This document shows positions 18,029 to 26,482 of a DNA stretch of 64,000 bases, piece by piece; within the stretch, counting starts at the first letter, position 1; each line of letters begins with the position of its first letter. Both the position numbers and the translations under genes were made by a program. The stretch is from positions 62,001 to 126,000 of the forward strand of contig CAKULG010000002.1 in NCBI GenBank assembly GCA_934667105.1. Direction: 5' to 3'. Below the pieces are notes generated by a model that was not told the DNA's origin, ran no database searches, and was given only the letters and a program-made list of their open reading frames with translations. The stretch comes from an uncultured Clostridia bacterium. Lineage in GTDB: Bacteria; Bacillota; Clostridia; Christensenellales; Aristaeellaceae.

Positions 18029-18087
18029 GTAATACTTGTAAAATGTTTCAATTATTACAATTCTGTCACCTTTTGGCGTCTTTTCTA

Positions 18088-18096
18088 TGCTATACT
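18088..18096 (+). promoter_or_regulatory. Extended -10 promoter of the 18.2-24.9 kb operon
   Basis: TGCTATACT with no good -35 hexamer; it lies about 130 bases before the first gene of the operon, so an untranslated leader of about 120 bases is expected. Confidence 0.5.
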
Positions 18097-18224
18097 GTAT
18101 GCGTTCCCTTTTTGCTGGACGGACGCGGAAAAAACCTTTTGCCGGAGGGGAACAAATTCCCCGGCTGCTCCGTCTATATAATTGGCAGTGGATTTCCAAC
18201 TTTGAAAAAAAGGAGATTAACACC

Positions 18225-20495
18225 ATGAAGAAAATCACGCTTCTGTGTATTCTGACGCTGGCGCTTTCGCTGCTGGCGCTGCCCGCCCTGGCCGCGCCGG
18301 GGGACGCGGCGCTTTTCCCGGCGGATATGAGCAATCGCGGCAGCCGGGTGGATTCCGTGGCGGTATGGGAAGGAACCTACTATATCGTATACGACGGCCA
18401 GATCTACACCTGGCACGTGGGCGACGAGGCCCCCGCCCTGCTGGCGGAAAAAATGCAGGAATACCAGGTGAGCGAGGAAGAAACCTCGAACCTCCTTCTC
18501 AACGTGTACATCCAGGACGGCAAGCTGTATACCATCAATAAGGAAGCGGGCCTGCTGATTCCATTGAAGCTTGAAAACGGCGTGGCCTCGGCGGAAAAAA
18601 TCGTGAAGCTGGATTACACCGATCTTTCGTATACCGAAACCTGGAGCGGTCATGATTACGTCTATCCCCTCTCCATGGTCAATTGGACGTTCTGCGGCGG
18701 AAAGCTGTTCATGACGGCGCTCAACGACAACGGCAACGATAACGAGCGCCTGTTCGTTTCCTTCAACCCCGAGACCGGGGAAAAGACCATGTACGAAACC
18801 AAGGGCGTTTATAAATGCACCCCCTACAAGGACGGCAAGCTGCTGTGCATGGTGGTGGATGAAAACGGCATGTGGGATAACGAGAAGGAGCAGTACCGGC
18901 CCCTGAGCTTCTCCATCTTTGACCCCGAAACGGATACCCTCGCCCCTGTCGGCGAAATTGCGGGTATAGAGCCCTACAATCTGGGCGCGGTGCTCTATGA
19001 CGCGGCGGCGGATACGCTGTATCTCCCCGTTTCCGAAAAGATTTACCGTTCCGTTTCCTTCGGCCCGTTGGAGCTGTGCGCCTACGTTCCCATTTCCTAT
19101 TTTGAAGAGGATTACTACAGGGGCATGCCCGCCGTGTATGATAACGGCTATGTGCTGGCCAAGGGCGAAAACGGCCTGTTCGCCCGGAATGTGGATCCCC
19201 AGTATCTGCCCGAATTCGCCCTGAGCATTTACGGCGGCTATGCCGACGACGCGCATAACCAGGCCATCGCCAAGCTGGACGATCTGGCCGTCACCTTCTA
19301 TGATAAGGCCTATTACAGCACCGCCCAGGAGATGGGCCAGGCGCTGGTCAGCGGCGAAAACCAGATCGATATTCTGAAGCTGTCCCTGAGCTATATAGAT
19401 TTCCAGCGGCTGATGGACAAGGGCTATTGCTATGATCTGTCGGCCAGCGAAACGCTTTCCGCCTATGCCGACAGCCTGTATCCCTTCATCAAGGAGGGCA
19501 TGAGCAAGGACGGCAAGCTCTACGCCGTGCCCGTGGACTGCTATAACCATGTGTTCAGCTACACCACGGCGCTGGACGAGCTGGGGCTGCCCGCCCCCGC
19601 CACGCTGCTGGATCTGGTGCAGTTTTTGCAGGATTGGGGCGATAACGGCTATTACGAAACCTACAGCGAATATCAGCCCATCGATTGGGTGGGAATCAAA
19701 TCCCAGCTATTCAGCACAGCCCTTTCCCTGTATCAGGATTACTGCGAAGCAGCCAAGCAGCCCCTCTCCTTTAGCTCGCCCCTACTGCGGCAGGTGCTCC
19801 AGGCCGTGGAAAATCTGGATGTGAGCGATTGGGAAACGAAGATCGATTGGGAAACCGCCACCGATGAGGATTGGGACGATTTCTATCAGCGGAATTCCTT
19901 GTTCAACGATTACAGCAACCTGACCCCGCGCTATTATTCGAACGAAAGAAACGTGATGCAGCCTCTGAAGCTGACGGAGGATACGCCCCTGGCCATCGGC
20001 ATGGAGGTCGAGGTGTTCTTCATCAATCCCCGCAGCGCGCATCCCGAGGCCGCCCTGCGCTATCTGGAGGCCTATGTGGAAAGCATGGACGTGTTTGAAA
20101 AGGTCAAAATGTGCCCCGCCATGAACGATCCCATCGAAAATCCCCAATATGAAAGCAACATAAAGGCAATGGAGCAGCGCCTTGCCGAAGTCAAGGCGGC
20201 GGCGGAAAAAGCCGAGGGCGCGGATAAGACCGACGCTGAGGAACAGGTGAAAATGGTGGAGGAAAGCATGACGCAGTATGCGGCCAAAGCCCGTTATACC
20301 GCCACCGCCGAATCCATCGCGGCCTACCGGGCCTGGGATCAATATTTCTTCCTGCGCACCGCCAACGTGCTGAGCACGGACGACGGGGATATGAGCAGCC
20401 TGACGCAGCGCTATCTGGACGGGCAAATCCCGCTGGATCAGTTCCTGCAGGAGGCGGACGCGAAGCTGCGGCTGATGCAATTGGAAAATCAATAA
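18225..20495 (+). CDS. Exported fusion of a beta-propeller-like region and an ABC solute-binding domain
   Basis: 756 residues with a signal peptide ending ALA|AP near residue 23 and no lipobox Cys. Residues about 40-325 show repeated short strands with turns (YYIVYDGQIYTW, YIQDGKLYTI, GKLFMTALND, DGKLLCMVVDE, ADTLYLPVSEKIY), which looks like a beta-propeller. Residues about 340-756 resemble a family 1 solute-binding protein: EMGQALVSGENQIDILKL, then DGKLYAVPVDCYNHVFSY, and a typical end YLDGQIPLDQFLQEADAKL. A helical insertion lies at 640-690. RBS AGGAG is 9 bases before ATG 18225. It heads an operon with two sugar-type permeases, so ligand capture is likely; the ligand is unknown. Confidence 0.8.
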   Translation: MKKITLLCILTLALSLLALPALAAPGDAALFPADMSNRGSRVDSVAVWEGTYYIVYDGQIYTWHVGDEAPALLAEKMQEYQVSEEETSNLLLNVYIQDGKLYTINKEAGLLIPLKLENGVASAEKIVKLDYTDLSYTETWSGHDYVYPLSMVNWTFCGGKLFMTALNDNGNDNERLFVSFNPETGEKTMYETKGVYKCTPYKDGKLLCMVVDENGMWDNEKEQYRPLSFSIFDPETDTLAPVGEIAGIEPYNLGAVLYDAAADTLYLPVSEKIYRSVSFGPLELCAYVPISYFEEDYYRGMPAVYDNGYVLAKGENGLFARNVDPQYLPEFALSIYGGYADDAHNQAIAKLDDLAVTFYDKAYYSTAQEMGQALVSGENQIDILKLSLSYIDFQRLMDKGYCYDLSASETLSAYADSLYPFIKEGMSKDGKLYAVPVDCYNHVFSYTTALDELGLPAPATLLDLVQFLQDWGDNGYYETYSEYQPIDWVGIKSQLFSTALSLYQDYCEAAKQPLSFSSPLLRQVLQAVENLDVSDWETKIDWETATDEDWDDFYQRNSLFNDYSNLTPRYYSNERNVMQPLKLTEDTPLAIGMEVEVFFINPRSAHPEAALRYLEAYVESMDVFEKVKMCPAMNDPIENPQYESNIKAMEQRLAEVKAAAEKAEGADKTDAEEQVKMVEESMTQYAAKARYTATAESIAAYRAWDQYFFLRTANVLSTDDGDMSSLTQRYLDGQIPLDQFLQEADAKLRLMQLENQ

Positions 20496-20503
20496 AAAAT
20501 TTT

Positions 20504-20530
20504 GCGGCGGCGAATCTATTTCGCCGTCGC
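20504..20530 (+). other. Intercistronic hairpin after the binding-protein gene
   Basis: An 11-bp stem with one mismatch (GCGGCGGCGAA with TTCGCCGTCGC) lies just after the stop of the binding-protein gene and is not followed by a T-run on the plus strand. Such hairpins often stabilise the upstream message or lower expression of the permease genes behind it. Confidence 0.5.
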
Positions 20531-20611
20531 CCCGCGTCTAATAAGGGGGACGGGGCCGGGACGCAGCCGCGCCTCCCCCTCCCTCGATTTTTTTCGAAAA
20601 AAGGAGCCGCT

Positions 20612-21463
20612 ATGTTTCATCGCAAGAAAAGCCTGTGGCTGTTTCTGCTGCCCGGATTGCTGGGGCTGCTGATTTTCTATCTCATTCCCTTTGTCGGCGG
20701 CATTTATTACAGCCTGACGGACGGCACCATTGATAACAAATTTATCGGCCTGGATAATTACCGGCGCATCTGGCAGAACGAGGTGTTCCGCCTGGGGCTG
20801 AAAAACACGCTGGAGCTTTCGCTGCTGTGCGCGCCCTCCATTTTTCTGCTTTCCTTCGTGCTGGCCGCCATGCTGAAATATTTGAAGGAAAAAAGCGCGT
20901 TTTTCCGCAATGTGCTGCTGATGCCCTATCTGATGCCCTCCTCCGCGCTGCTGATTGTGTGGCTGCTGCTGTTCGATTACGGCGGAGTCGTCAACCGTGT
21001 GCTTTCCGGGCTGGGACTGGGGCGCGTGCTGTGGCTGGAAAGCGAGGCGCTGCGTTTCCCGGTGGTGCTGCTGTATATCTGGAAAAACGTGGGCTTTTCC
21101 GTGGTCATTTTTTCCGCCGCCCTGCAGGCCGTGCCCGAGCCGCTGTATGAATTCGCCGCCCTGGAGGGGGCCAACGCCTTCCAGCGGGAGGTGAAAATCA
21201 CGCTGCCGCTCATTCTGCCCACGGCCTTTCTGGTGTTCGTGCTGGCCTGGGTGAACGCCTTTAAGATTTTCAAAGAGGTGTATTTCATCGGCGGCGCGTA
21301 TCCCCGGGACGCGGTGTACACCCTGCAGCATTTTATGAACAATAAATTCGCGAAGCTGGATTATCAGGACGTTACCACCGCCGCCTATTCCTTCGCGGTG
21401 ATCGTGCTGGCGCTGTTCGGGGTGCTGTATATGAGCAAATCCGTGCGCAGCAACGATGTGTAA
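20612..21463 (+). CDS. Sugar-type ABC permease, MalF/UgpA class
   Basis: 283-residue integral membrane protein with about six helices (first at 8-28, LWLFLLPGLLGLLIFYLIPF) and the EAA loop EFAALEGANAFQREVKITLPLI that docks on the ATPase. The N-terminus is typical of carbohydrate uptake 1 (CUT1) permeases. It pairs with the next gene, 15 bp downstream, to form the channel. No ATPase is encoded in the operon; the UgpC-type ATPase at 45.2 kb is a candidate. RBS AAAAGGAG precedes the ATG. Confidence 0.93.
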   Translation: MFHRKKSLWLFLLPGLLGLLIFYLIPFVGGIYYSLTDGTIDNKFIGLDNYRRIWQNEVFRLGLKNTLELSLLCAPSIFLLSFVLAAMLKYLKEKSAFFRNVLLMPYLMPSSALLIVWLLLFDYGGVVNRVLSGLGLGRVLWLESEALRFPVVLLYIWKNVGFSVVIFSAALQAVPEPLYEFAALEGANAFQREVKITLPLILPTAFLVFVLAWVNAFKIFKEVYFIGGAYPRDAVYTLQHFMNNKFAKLDYQDVTTAAYSFAVIVLALFGVLYMSKSVRSNDV

Positions 21464-21478
21464 GGGAGGGGGAGCAAA

Positions 21479-22348
21479 ATGAAAAAACGTTTCCGTGCGC
21501 CGCACCCCGGCCGCATTCTGCTCTACGCGCTGCTCATCCTCGCCGCCGTGCTGGTGCTGCTGCCCATTGTGCTCACCTTCCTTTATTCCTTCTTCCCGCC
21601 CACGGAGATCGCCGCCTATCTGAAAACCCGCAATAATTATTCCGCCGATCAATTTATGGATCTGCTGCTTTCCCCGGCTCGGGTTTCCCTGCGGCAGTAT
21701 TACACGGTGCTTATTGAAAAGCCCATGTATCTGAATCTGTTCGTCAATTCGGCCAAATACACCGCCGCCATCCTGCTGGGCCAGGCGCTGGTGATTCCCA
21801 TGACGGCCTACGCCCTTTCCCGCTTCCGCTTTCACGGCCGGGACGCGCTGTTTTTCAGCATCCTGATGCTGATGCTGATGCCCTTTCAGGTTATCATGGC
21901 CCCCTCGGTGATCACCATGCGCATGCTGGGGCTGATGAACACCGTCTGGGCGGTGATCCTGCCCATGATCTTTTCGCCCTTCTATATCTTCCTGCTGCGC
22001 CAATTCATGATCGGTCTGCCCAACGAGCTGTTGGAGGCGGGCATGATCGACGGGGCGGGCACGGGCCGCTGCTTCCTGCATATCGTGCTGCCGGTGTGCC
22101 GGCCCATTCTGGGGGCGGCGGTGGCGCTCTCCTTTGCAGATTGCTGGAACATGGTGGAGCAGCCGCTGATCTATCTGGGCGCTTCCCCCAACCAGCAGCC
22201 CCTTTCGGTGGTTTTTAATCAACTCTCCACCGAAAACGCCGATGTGGCCTTCGCAGGCGCGGCGCTGTATCTGCTGCCCGCGCTGCTGATTTATCGGTAT
22301 TTCCAGGAAGACATTCTGCTGGGCGTGCAGCTTAGCGAATTGAAATAA
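21479..22348 (+). CDS. Sugar-type ABC permease, MalG/AraQ class
   Basis: 289 residues, about six membrane helices, EAA loop ELLEAGMIDGAGTGRCFLHIVLP. Second half of the permease heterodimer with the preceding gene. A cytoplasmic-exoplasmic segment after the first helix (PTEIAAYLKTRNNYSADQFMDLLLSP) is longer than usual for this class. RBS GGGAGGGGG is a few bases upstream. The following adaptor gene starts 18 bp later, so all belong to one transcript. Confidence 0.93.
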   Translation: MKKRFRAPHPGRILLYALLILAAVLVLLPIVLTFLYSFFPPTEIAAYLKTRNNYSADQFMDLLLSPARVSLRQYYTVLIEKPMYLNLFVNSAKYTAAILLGQALVIPMTAYALSRFRFHGRDALFFSILMLMLMPFQVIMAPSVITMRMLGLMNTVWAVILPMIFSPFYIFLLRQFMIGLPNELLEAGMIDGAGTGRCFLHIVLPVCRPILGAAVALSFADCWNMVEQPLIYLGASPNQQPLSVVFNQLSTENADVAFAGAALYLLPALLIYRYFQEDILLGVQLSELK

Positions 22349-22366
22349 GCGAGGGAGAATCAAGCC

Positions 22367-23716
22367 ATGAATGGAAAACAAAAAGCCTTAAAGGCCCTGT
22401 GCGTGCTGGCGGTGGCCATCGCCCTGTGCATGTTCTTTTCCCGCACCGTGCAGACCATCACCACCCCCAAAATTCAGCGCATCACCGCCACAAAGGGTAA
22501 GCTGGAAGAAAAAATTTCCCTGTCCGCCCAGATTTATTTTCCTGAAACCGAGGATGTGACCGTTAAAAACGCGAAAAAGCTGGGCGTCACCATTGATTCG
22601 GTCAAGGTGCGGGCGGGCTACAAGGTGGAAAAGGGCGATGTGATCTACACCGCCAGCGCCAGCGAATACGAAACCAAGCGCAAGGAAATTCAGGATAATT
22701 ACGATAAGAAGGTCAAGGAGCTGGCGGAGCACCGGGCGGGCAGCATCCGCCTGGCCACCACCTCCGTGCATAACGACACCTACAACGCCATGCTGGACGC
22801 CCACGAGGCCTATTACCGGGCCCAGTACGCCGCCCGGCTGGCCGCCCAGGAGGCGGGCTACGCTCTGCCCCAGGATGAAGCAAGCTGGGCCGAGCTGCCC
22901 GACGCGCCCCAGGCCGTGCAGGAGGCCGCCGCCAAGGCGGTGGAGGCCGGAGCGGCGCTGGACGCGGCCGTGCTGGCCCTTAAGCGGGTATATATCACGG
23001 GCAACGGCCGCGTGGGCGAGGGCACCTTTGATTTCATTAAGAAGCTGGATCAATTTAAGGCGGATCTGGCCGATTTGCAAAAGCAGCTGCTGGAGCTCGA
23101 TCTGCTGAACGAATCCCTGCAAGAAATCACCGCTCCCCACGCCGGGTATATCACCCAGGTGGCCCTCAAGCAGGGGGATAGCTACGACGGAACCAAGCCC
23201 GCCTTCACCATCAGCCAGGAAAACGCCGTGCCCGCTCTGCGGGCGGATATCAGCGCCGTGACGAAAACGCTGTCCAAGGGCAATAAAGCGGCCCTGGAAA
23301 GCGGCGCTTCCACCCAGGTGACGGAGATTGTGCAGGATCCGGATGGCAAAAAATACGCGCTGCTGGAGCTGACGGAGGAAGCGCTGCGCACGGGCGGCGG
23401 CATGAGCCGCATGATCGGCGAAAGCGCCATTCCTGTTACCGTCACCTATAAAGCCGCGAAAAATACCACCCTGCTCCCCGCCAGCGCCGTGCGCCAGGAT
23501 AACGATAACAGCTATTACGTCTATGTGGTCAGCCGCAATTACGGGGTCGGCCTGCTGGGCGGCTCGGAATACACGGTGAAAAAGAGCACGGTCACGATCC
23601 TGGAAAAAACGGATAAGCTGGTTTCCCTGGGCGAGGATCTGCAATATACGGAAATCGCCGATCGGGAGGATCGGGCGCTGACCGACGGTCAGGCGGTGAT
23701 GGACTATGTGGATTAA
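22367..23716 (+). CDS. HlyD/MacA-like membrane fusion (adaptor) protein
   Basis: 449 residues with one N-terminal membrane anchor (about 7-25). The first beta/lipoyl half is VKVRAGYKVEKGDVIY (about 80-97), followed by a helical hairpin (about 105-245, DNYDKKVKELAEHRAG... LKKLDQFKADLADLQKQLLEL), the second lipoyl half EITAPHAGYITQVALKQGDSY, and beta-barrel and membrane-proximal parts. This is the domain order of periplasmic/extracytoplasmic adaptors of MacAB-type exporters. Its presence behind importer-type permeases is unexpected. The gene after it overlaps by 11 bp. Confidence 0.85.
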   Translation: MNGKQKALKALCVLAVAIALCMFFSRTVQTITTPKIQRITATKGKLEEKISLSAQIYFPETEDVTVKNAKKLGVTIDSVKVRAGYKVEKGDVIYTASASEYETKRKEIQDNYDKKVKELAEHRAGSIRLATTSVHNDTYNAMLDAHEAYYRAQYAARLAAQEAGYALPQDEASWAELPDAPQAVQEAAAKAVEAGAALDAAVLALKRVYITGNGRVGEGTFDFIKKLDQFKADLADLQKQLLELDLLNESLQEITAPHAGYITQVALKQGDSYDGTKPAFTISQENAVPALRADISAVTKTLSKGNKAALESGASTQVTEIVQDPDGKKYALLELTEEALRTGGGMSRMIGESAIPVTVTYKAAKNTTLLPASAVRQDNDNSYYVYVVSRNYGVGLLGGSEYTVKKSTVTILEKTDKLVSLGEDLQYTEIADREDRALTDGQAVMDYVD

Positions 23717-24869
23717 GCGCGGCGTCGCCTTGGGGCTGTGCCTGCTGTGCATCGGGTTTTGCGTGATCCAGGTTTTCCACGTGGATACCGCCATGCAATA
23801 CCTCGTCCTCTCCCCCACCGAGGCGGAGCAGGATCCTGAAAAGCCCGCCCCCACCGCCCTATCCCAATTGATTTCCCGCCTGGAATCCGCCGCTGAGGAT
23901 TGGCAGGGGACGATTTCTGCCTGGGCGCTTTCCTCCTGGAATGAGGAGGTGGCGCTGGAGGGCAAAAACGGAAAATCTGCCTCCGCGCGGCTGGTGGGCC
24001 TGTATGGCAACGCCGCCGCGCTCCCCCAGCAGCTGGCGCGCTTTGGCCGCCTGCTCTATGCCGAGGAATTGCAGCGGGGTGACCGGGTGATGCTCATCAG
24101 CGAAGCCCTGGCCATCGCCCTCTTCCGCACCGGCGACCCGGTGGACCGCATCGTGACGGTGGGGGGAACAGAATACCGGGTGGCGGGCATCCTGCGGGAA
24201 ACGCGCACCGTGGGCGACCACGATCAATACACCGCCTATGTACCCTTAAAGGCGCTGGATCAGGCGGGCTTCCAAACCGGCACGCTGGCCGTGTCCGCCC
24301 GCCCCATTGCGGGGGCGGGGGCCGCCAGCCAGTTTAAGGCCAGCATGCAGGCCTGGCAGCGGGGGGGCGATTTGCATCTCCTCTCCAAGGAACGCTCCCG
24401 GACGCTGCTGCCCCTGCGGGCGCTGGCCGTGGTCATGGGCGGCTGCCTGGCGGTTTGCCTCTGGCGGTTTTATAAGCGGCTGGCCCTGTCCCTGTACGGG
24501 GATTATCGCCACCGGCTGCAATCCCAGTTCGCCGTGCAGCTCTTCCCCCGGCTTGCGGGCTATGCGGCGCTGCTGCTGGCGGCAGGGGCCGCCTATCTGC
24601 TGCTGCTTTACGGGCTGGTGCAGTTCGCGCTGGCGCCGGTCTACATCTTCCCGGAATGGATTCCCGCCGTGCCTGTGGAATGGACGGATATTTCCTCCAC
24701 CTTCTGGAGCAGCCAAACCGCCGTGAACCGTGCGGTGGAACTGCGCTCGCCCGAACTGATGACGCTGCGCTTCTATCGCGGCGTGCTCTGCGGCCTGTGC
24801 GTGATCGCGGCGGTGCTGCTGGCGAAATACTACGGCGAATGGCGCGGCGCACAGCGTGCGAAGCAGTAA
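23706..24869 (+). CDS. MacB/FtsX-like membrane protein without ATPase domain
   Basis: 387 residues. One N-terminal helix (about 5-26), an extracytoplasmic domain (about 27-230) resembling the MacB periplasmic core (RGDRVMLISEALAIALF, DRIVTVGGTEYRVAGILRETRTVGD), then about three C-terminal helices (236-254, 283-308, 355-375). Topology fits the MacB/FtsX permease family, although the FtsX part is divergent. There is no nucleotide-binding domain here or next door. The start overlaps the adaptor stop by 11 bp, indicating coupled translation and a shared complex. Function is inferred only. Confidence 0.75.
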   Translation: MWIKRGVALGLCLLCIGFCVIQVFHVDTAMQYLVLSPTEAEQDPEKPAPTALSQLISRLESAAEDWQGTISAWALSSWNEEVALEGKNGKSASARLVGLYGNAAALPQQLARFGRLLYAEELQRGDRVMLISEALAIALFRTGDPVDRIVTVGGTEYRVAGILRETRTVGDHDQYTAYVPLKALDQAGFQTGTLAVSARPIAGAGAASQFKASMQAWQRGGDLHLLSKERSRTLLPLRALAVVMGGCLAVCLWRFYKRLALSLYGDYRHRLQSQFAVQLFPRLAGYAALLLAAGAAYLLLLYGLVQFALAPVYIFPEWIPAVPVEWTDISSTFWSSQTAVNRAVELRSPELMTLRFYRGVLCGLCVIAAVLLAKYYGEWRGAQRAKQ

Positions 24870-25006
24870 AGAAAGAGTAAAGGCCTGAAACACGGGATCC
24901 CTTCTTTAATTGCATCCCCTCTGCGTTCCTATTGTCGGCGAAGAAACAGCTTGATCTCTTAATACCCATCCTTACCCAGACAGCTTTCGTGGATGAAGCT
25001 CAGGGG

Positions 25007-25059
25007 GAACCATTCTAAAAACGCCGCCCTAAAAAAGGGCGGCGCTTTTAGAGTGGTTC
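25007..25059. terminator. Bidirectional terminator
   Basis: A long imperfect palindrome (GAACCATTCTAAAAACGCC... with ...GGTTC), core CGCCGCCCT/AGGGCGGCG, lies between convergent genes. T-runs follow the core on both strands. The rest of 24870-25084 holds nothing else that I see. Confidence 0.85.
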
Positions 25060-25084
25060 TCCGAATTTTTATATATCTCTTATT

Positions 25085-26419
25085 TTACTTTCCCTGCGTC
25101 TGGGCGATGTGCGCCTGCATTTCCGCAATGTAGGATTCGCCGCCCGCAGCGTACCAGCCGTCCAGAATTTCATCCCAATCGTCCACGGAACGCGCGCCGG
25201 TGATGATCTTGGAAATTTCGGTGGTCATATACTTATTGTAGTCGATGAAGATGGGATCGGTAGTGACCGCGGGCTGATAGCCGTAATCCAGGGAATCGAT
25301 GCAGTTATCCACGCAAACCTGGATGCGGTTCACCGTCCTGTTGCGCAGCTCGATATCCGTGTTGACATGCACAAAGAACGAAGCGTCGCCGTAGCGCCGC
25401 ACAAAATTCCGGCGCTTGGCGTTGGCGTCATAAGCGTCCGTCGCCATGCGAACGCCGTCCACCCAGTTCCATTCCACGCCCTCTACGCCGGACTGATCCT
25501 CGTACCAGCCCTCGTCGCTGAGCAGATAATCGAAGAATTCCATGATTTTTTCGGGCTTTTCGGCGCGGGAGGAAATGGCGTACAGACCCCACAGACCGGT
25601 GGAGAACATGGTGCCGCGGTAATTGGGGAGCTGGTCTTCGCTTTCGACAACGCCGTAAATGTAAGCCATTTCAAAGCTCGGGTTCAGCTGCTTGCCCTTG
25701 ATTTCATCATTGGAGGCATGCCCGGCAAAGCGGCGCATCATCCCCGTCAAGCCGGTATCGAAGCGATCCACCACGACGGTGCTGTTGATCGTGGCCCAAT
25801 CGGGGTCGAACAGGCCGTCCACCCACAGCTTCTGCTGGAAGGCCAGCAAGCGCTTATAGGCGTCGTTGGTGCGGCTGTATTTCAGATCCATGTATTCCCC
25901 GTCGTATTCCTGCCAGCCGCATACGCCGAAGGTGAAATCAAAGATGGTGGTGATATTGCCGTAGTGGGTGAAGCCGTAGGTATCGTTCAGGCCGTTGCCG
26001 TCCGGATCGTCATAGGTGAAGGCGTGGAGGATTTGGTAAAGCTGGTCGGTGGTGATGTAGCCGCTTTCAGGAAGCGAAATTCCCAGCTTGTCCAGCCAGT
26101 CCTTGCGAACAGCGTAGCCGTCCGCAAGGTTGACGGTGGTGCGCGGGATGCCGTAGATTTTATCGTCCTTCATGACCTTCAATTCTTCAAATTCGGCCTG
26201 AGCCGTGTATTTGAGAATGTTCTCATAGCTGGGCAGCAGATCGTTGACGGCGATATACAGCCCGTTTTCCACGCCCTCCAGGAACGTGTTGTTCGTGGCT
26301 GAGGGATAGAGCACCACGTCGTCGTAATTGCCGGAGGCCATCATGATCTGAAGCGATTCGTCATAGGCGCTGGTGGCGGGAAGAATGAAATTGATTTTGA
26401 TGTTCAGCTTCTCCTCCAC
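25085..26419 (-). CDS. LipO-type extracellular solute-binding protein, 5'-truncated
   Basis: 444 residues from a GTG. The body matches oligosaccharide-binding proteins of the LipO/YtcQ type: KLNIKINFILP, ASGNYDDVVLYPS, YGIPRTTVNLADGYAVRKDWLDKLG, DPDGNGLNDTYGF (a Ca-like loop) and a C-terminal PIFIDYNKYMTTEISKIITGA. The usual signal peptide is missing. The frame stays open 34 codons upstream with family-like sequence (HAFSLRANYGDLTEND) but no start codon, and hits a stop at 26522-26524. So the first about 40-60 residues have been lost at a junction shared with the divergent kinase gene. It is probably not exported; functionally a pseudogene unless the assembly is wrong here. Confidence 0.8.
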   Translation of the reverse strand: MEEKLNIKINFILPATSAYDESLQIMMASGNYDDVVLYPSATNNTFLEGVENGLYIAVNDLLPSYENILKYTAQAEFEELKVMKDDKIYGIPRTTVNLADGYAVRKDWLDKLGISLPESGYITTDQLYQILHAFTYDDPDGNGLNDTYGFTHYGNITTIFDFTFGVCGWQEYDGEYMDLKYSRTNDAYKRLLAFQQKLWVDGLFDPDWATINSTVVVDRFDTGLTGMMRRFAGHASNDEIKGKQLNPSFEMAYIYGVVESEDQLPNYRGTMFSTGLWGLYAISSRAEKPEKIMEFFDYLLSDEGWYEDQSGVEGVEWNWVDGVRMATDAYDANAKRRNFVRRYGDASFFVHVNTDIELRNRTVNRIQVCVDNCIDSLDYGYQPAVTTDPIFIDYNKYMTTEISKIITGARSVDDWDEILDGWYAAGGESYIAEMQAHIAQTQGK

Positions 26420-26482
26420 CTTCGCGATGAACAGCTTGTCGTTCTCGGTCAGGTCGCCGTAATTTGCGCGCAGCGAGAAGGC

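Noticed and set aside
20516..22381. 621-residue minus-strand frame opposite the two permease genes
   Set aside because: Shadow of two genes with clear EAA loops; no promoter or ribosome binding site.
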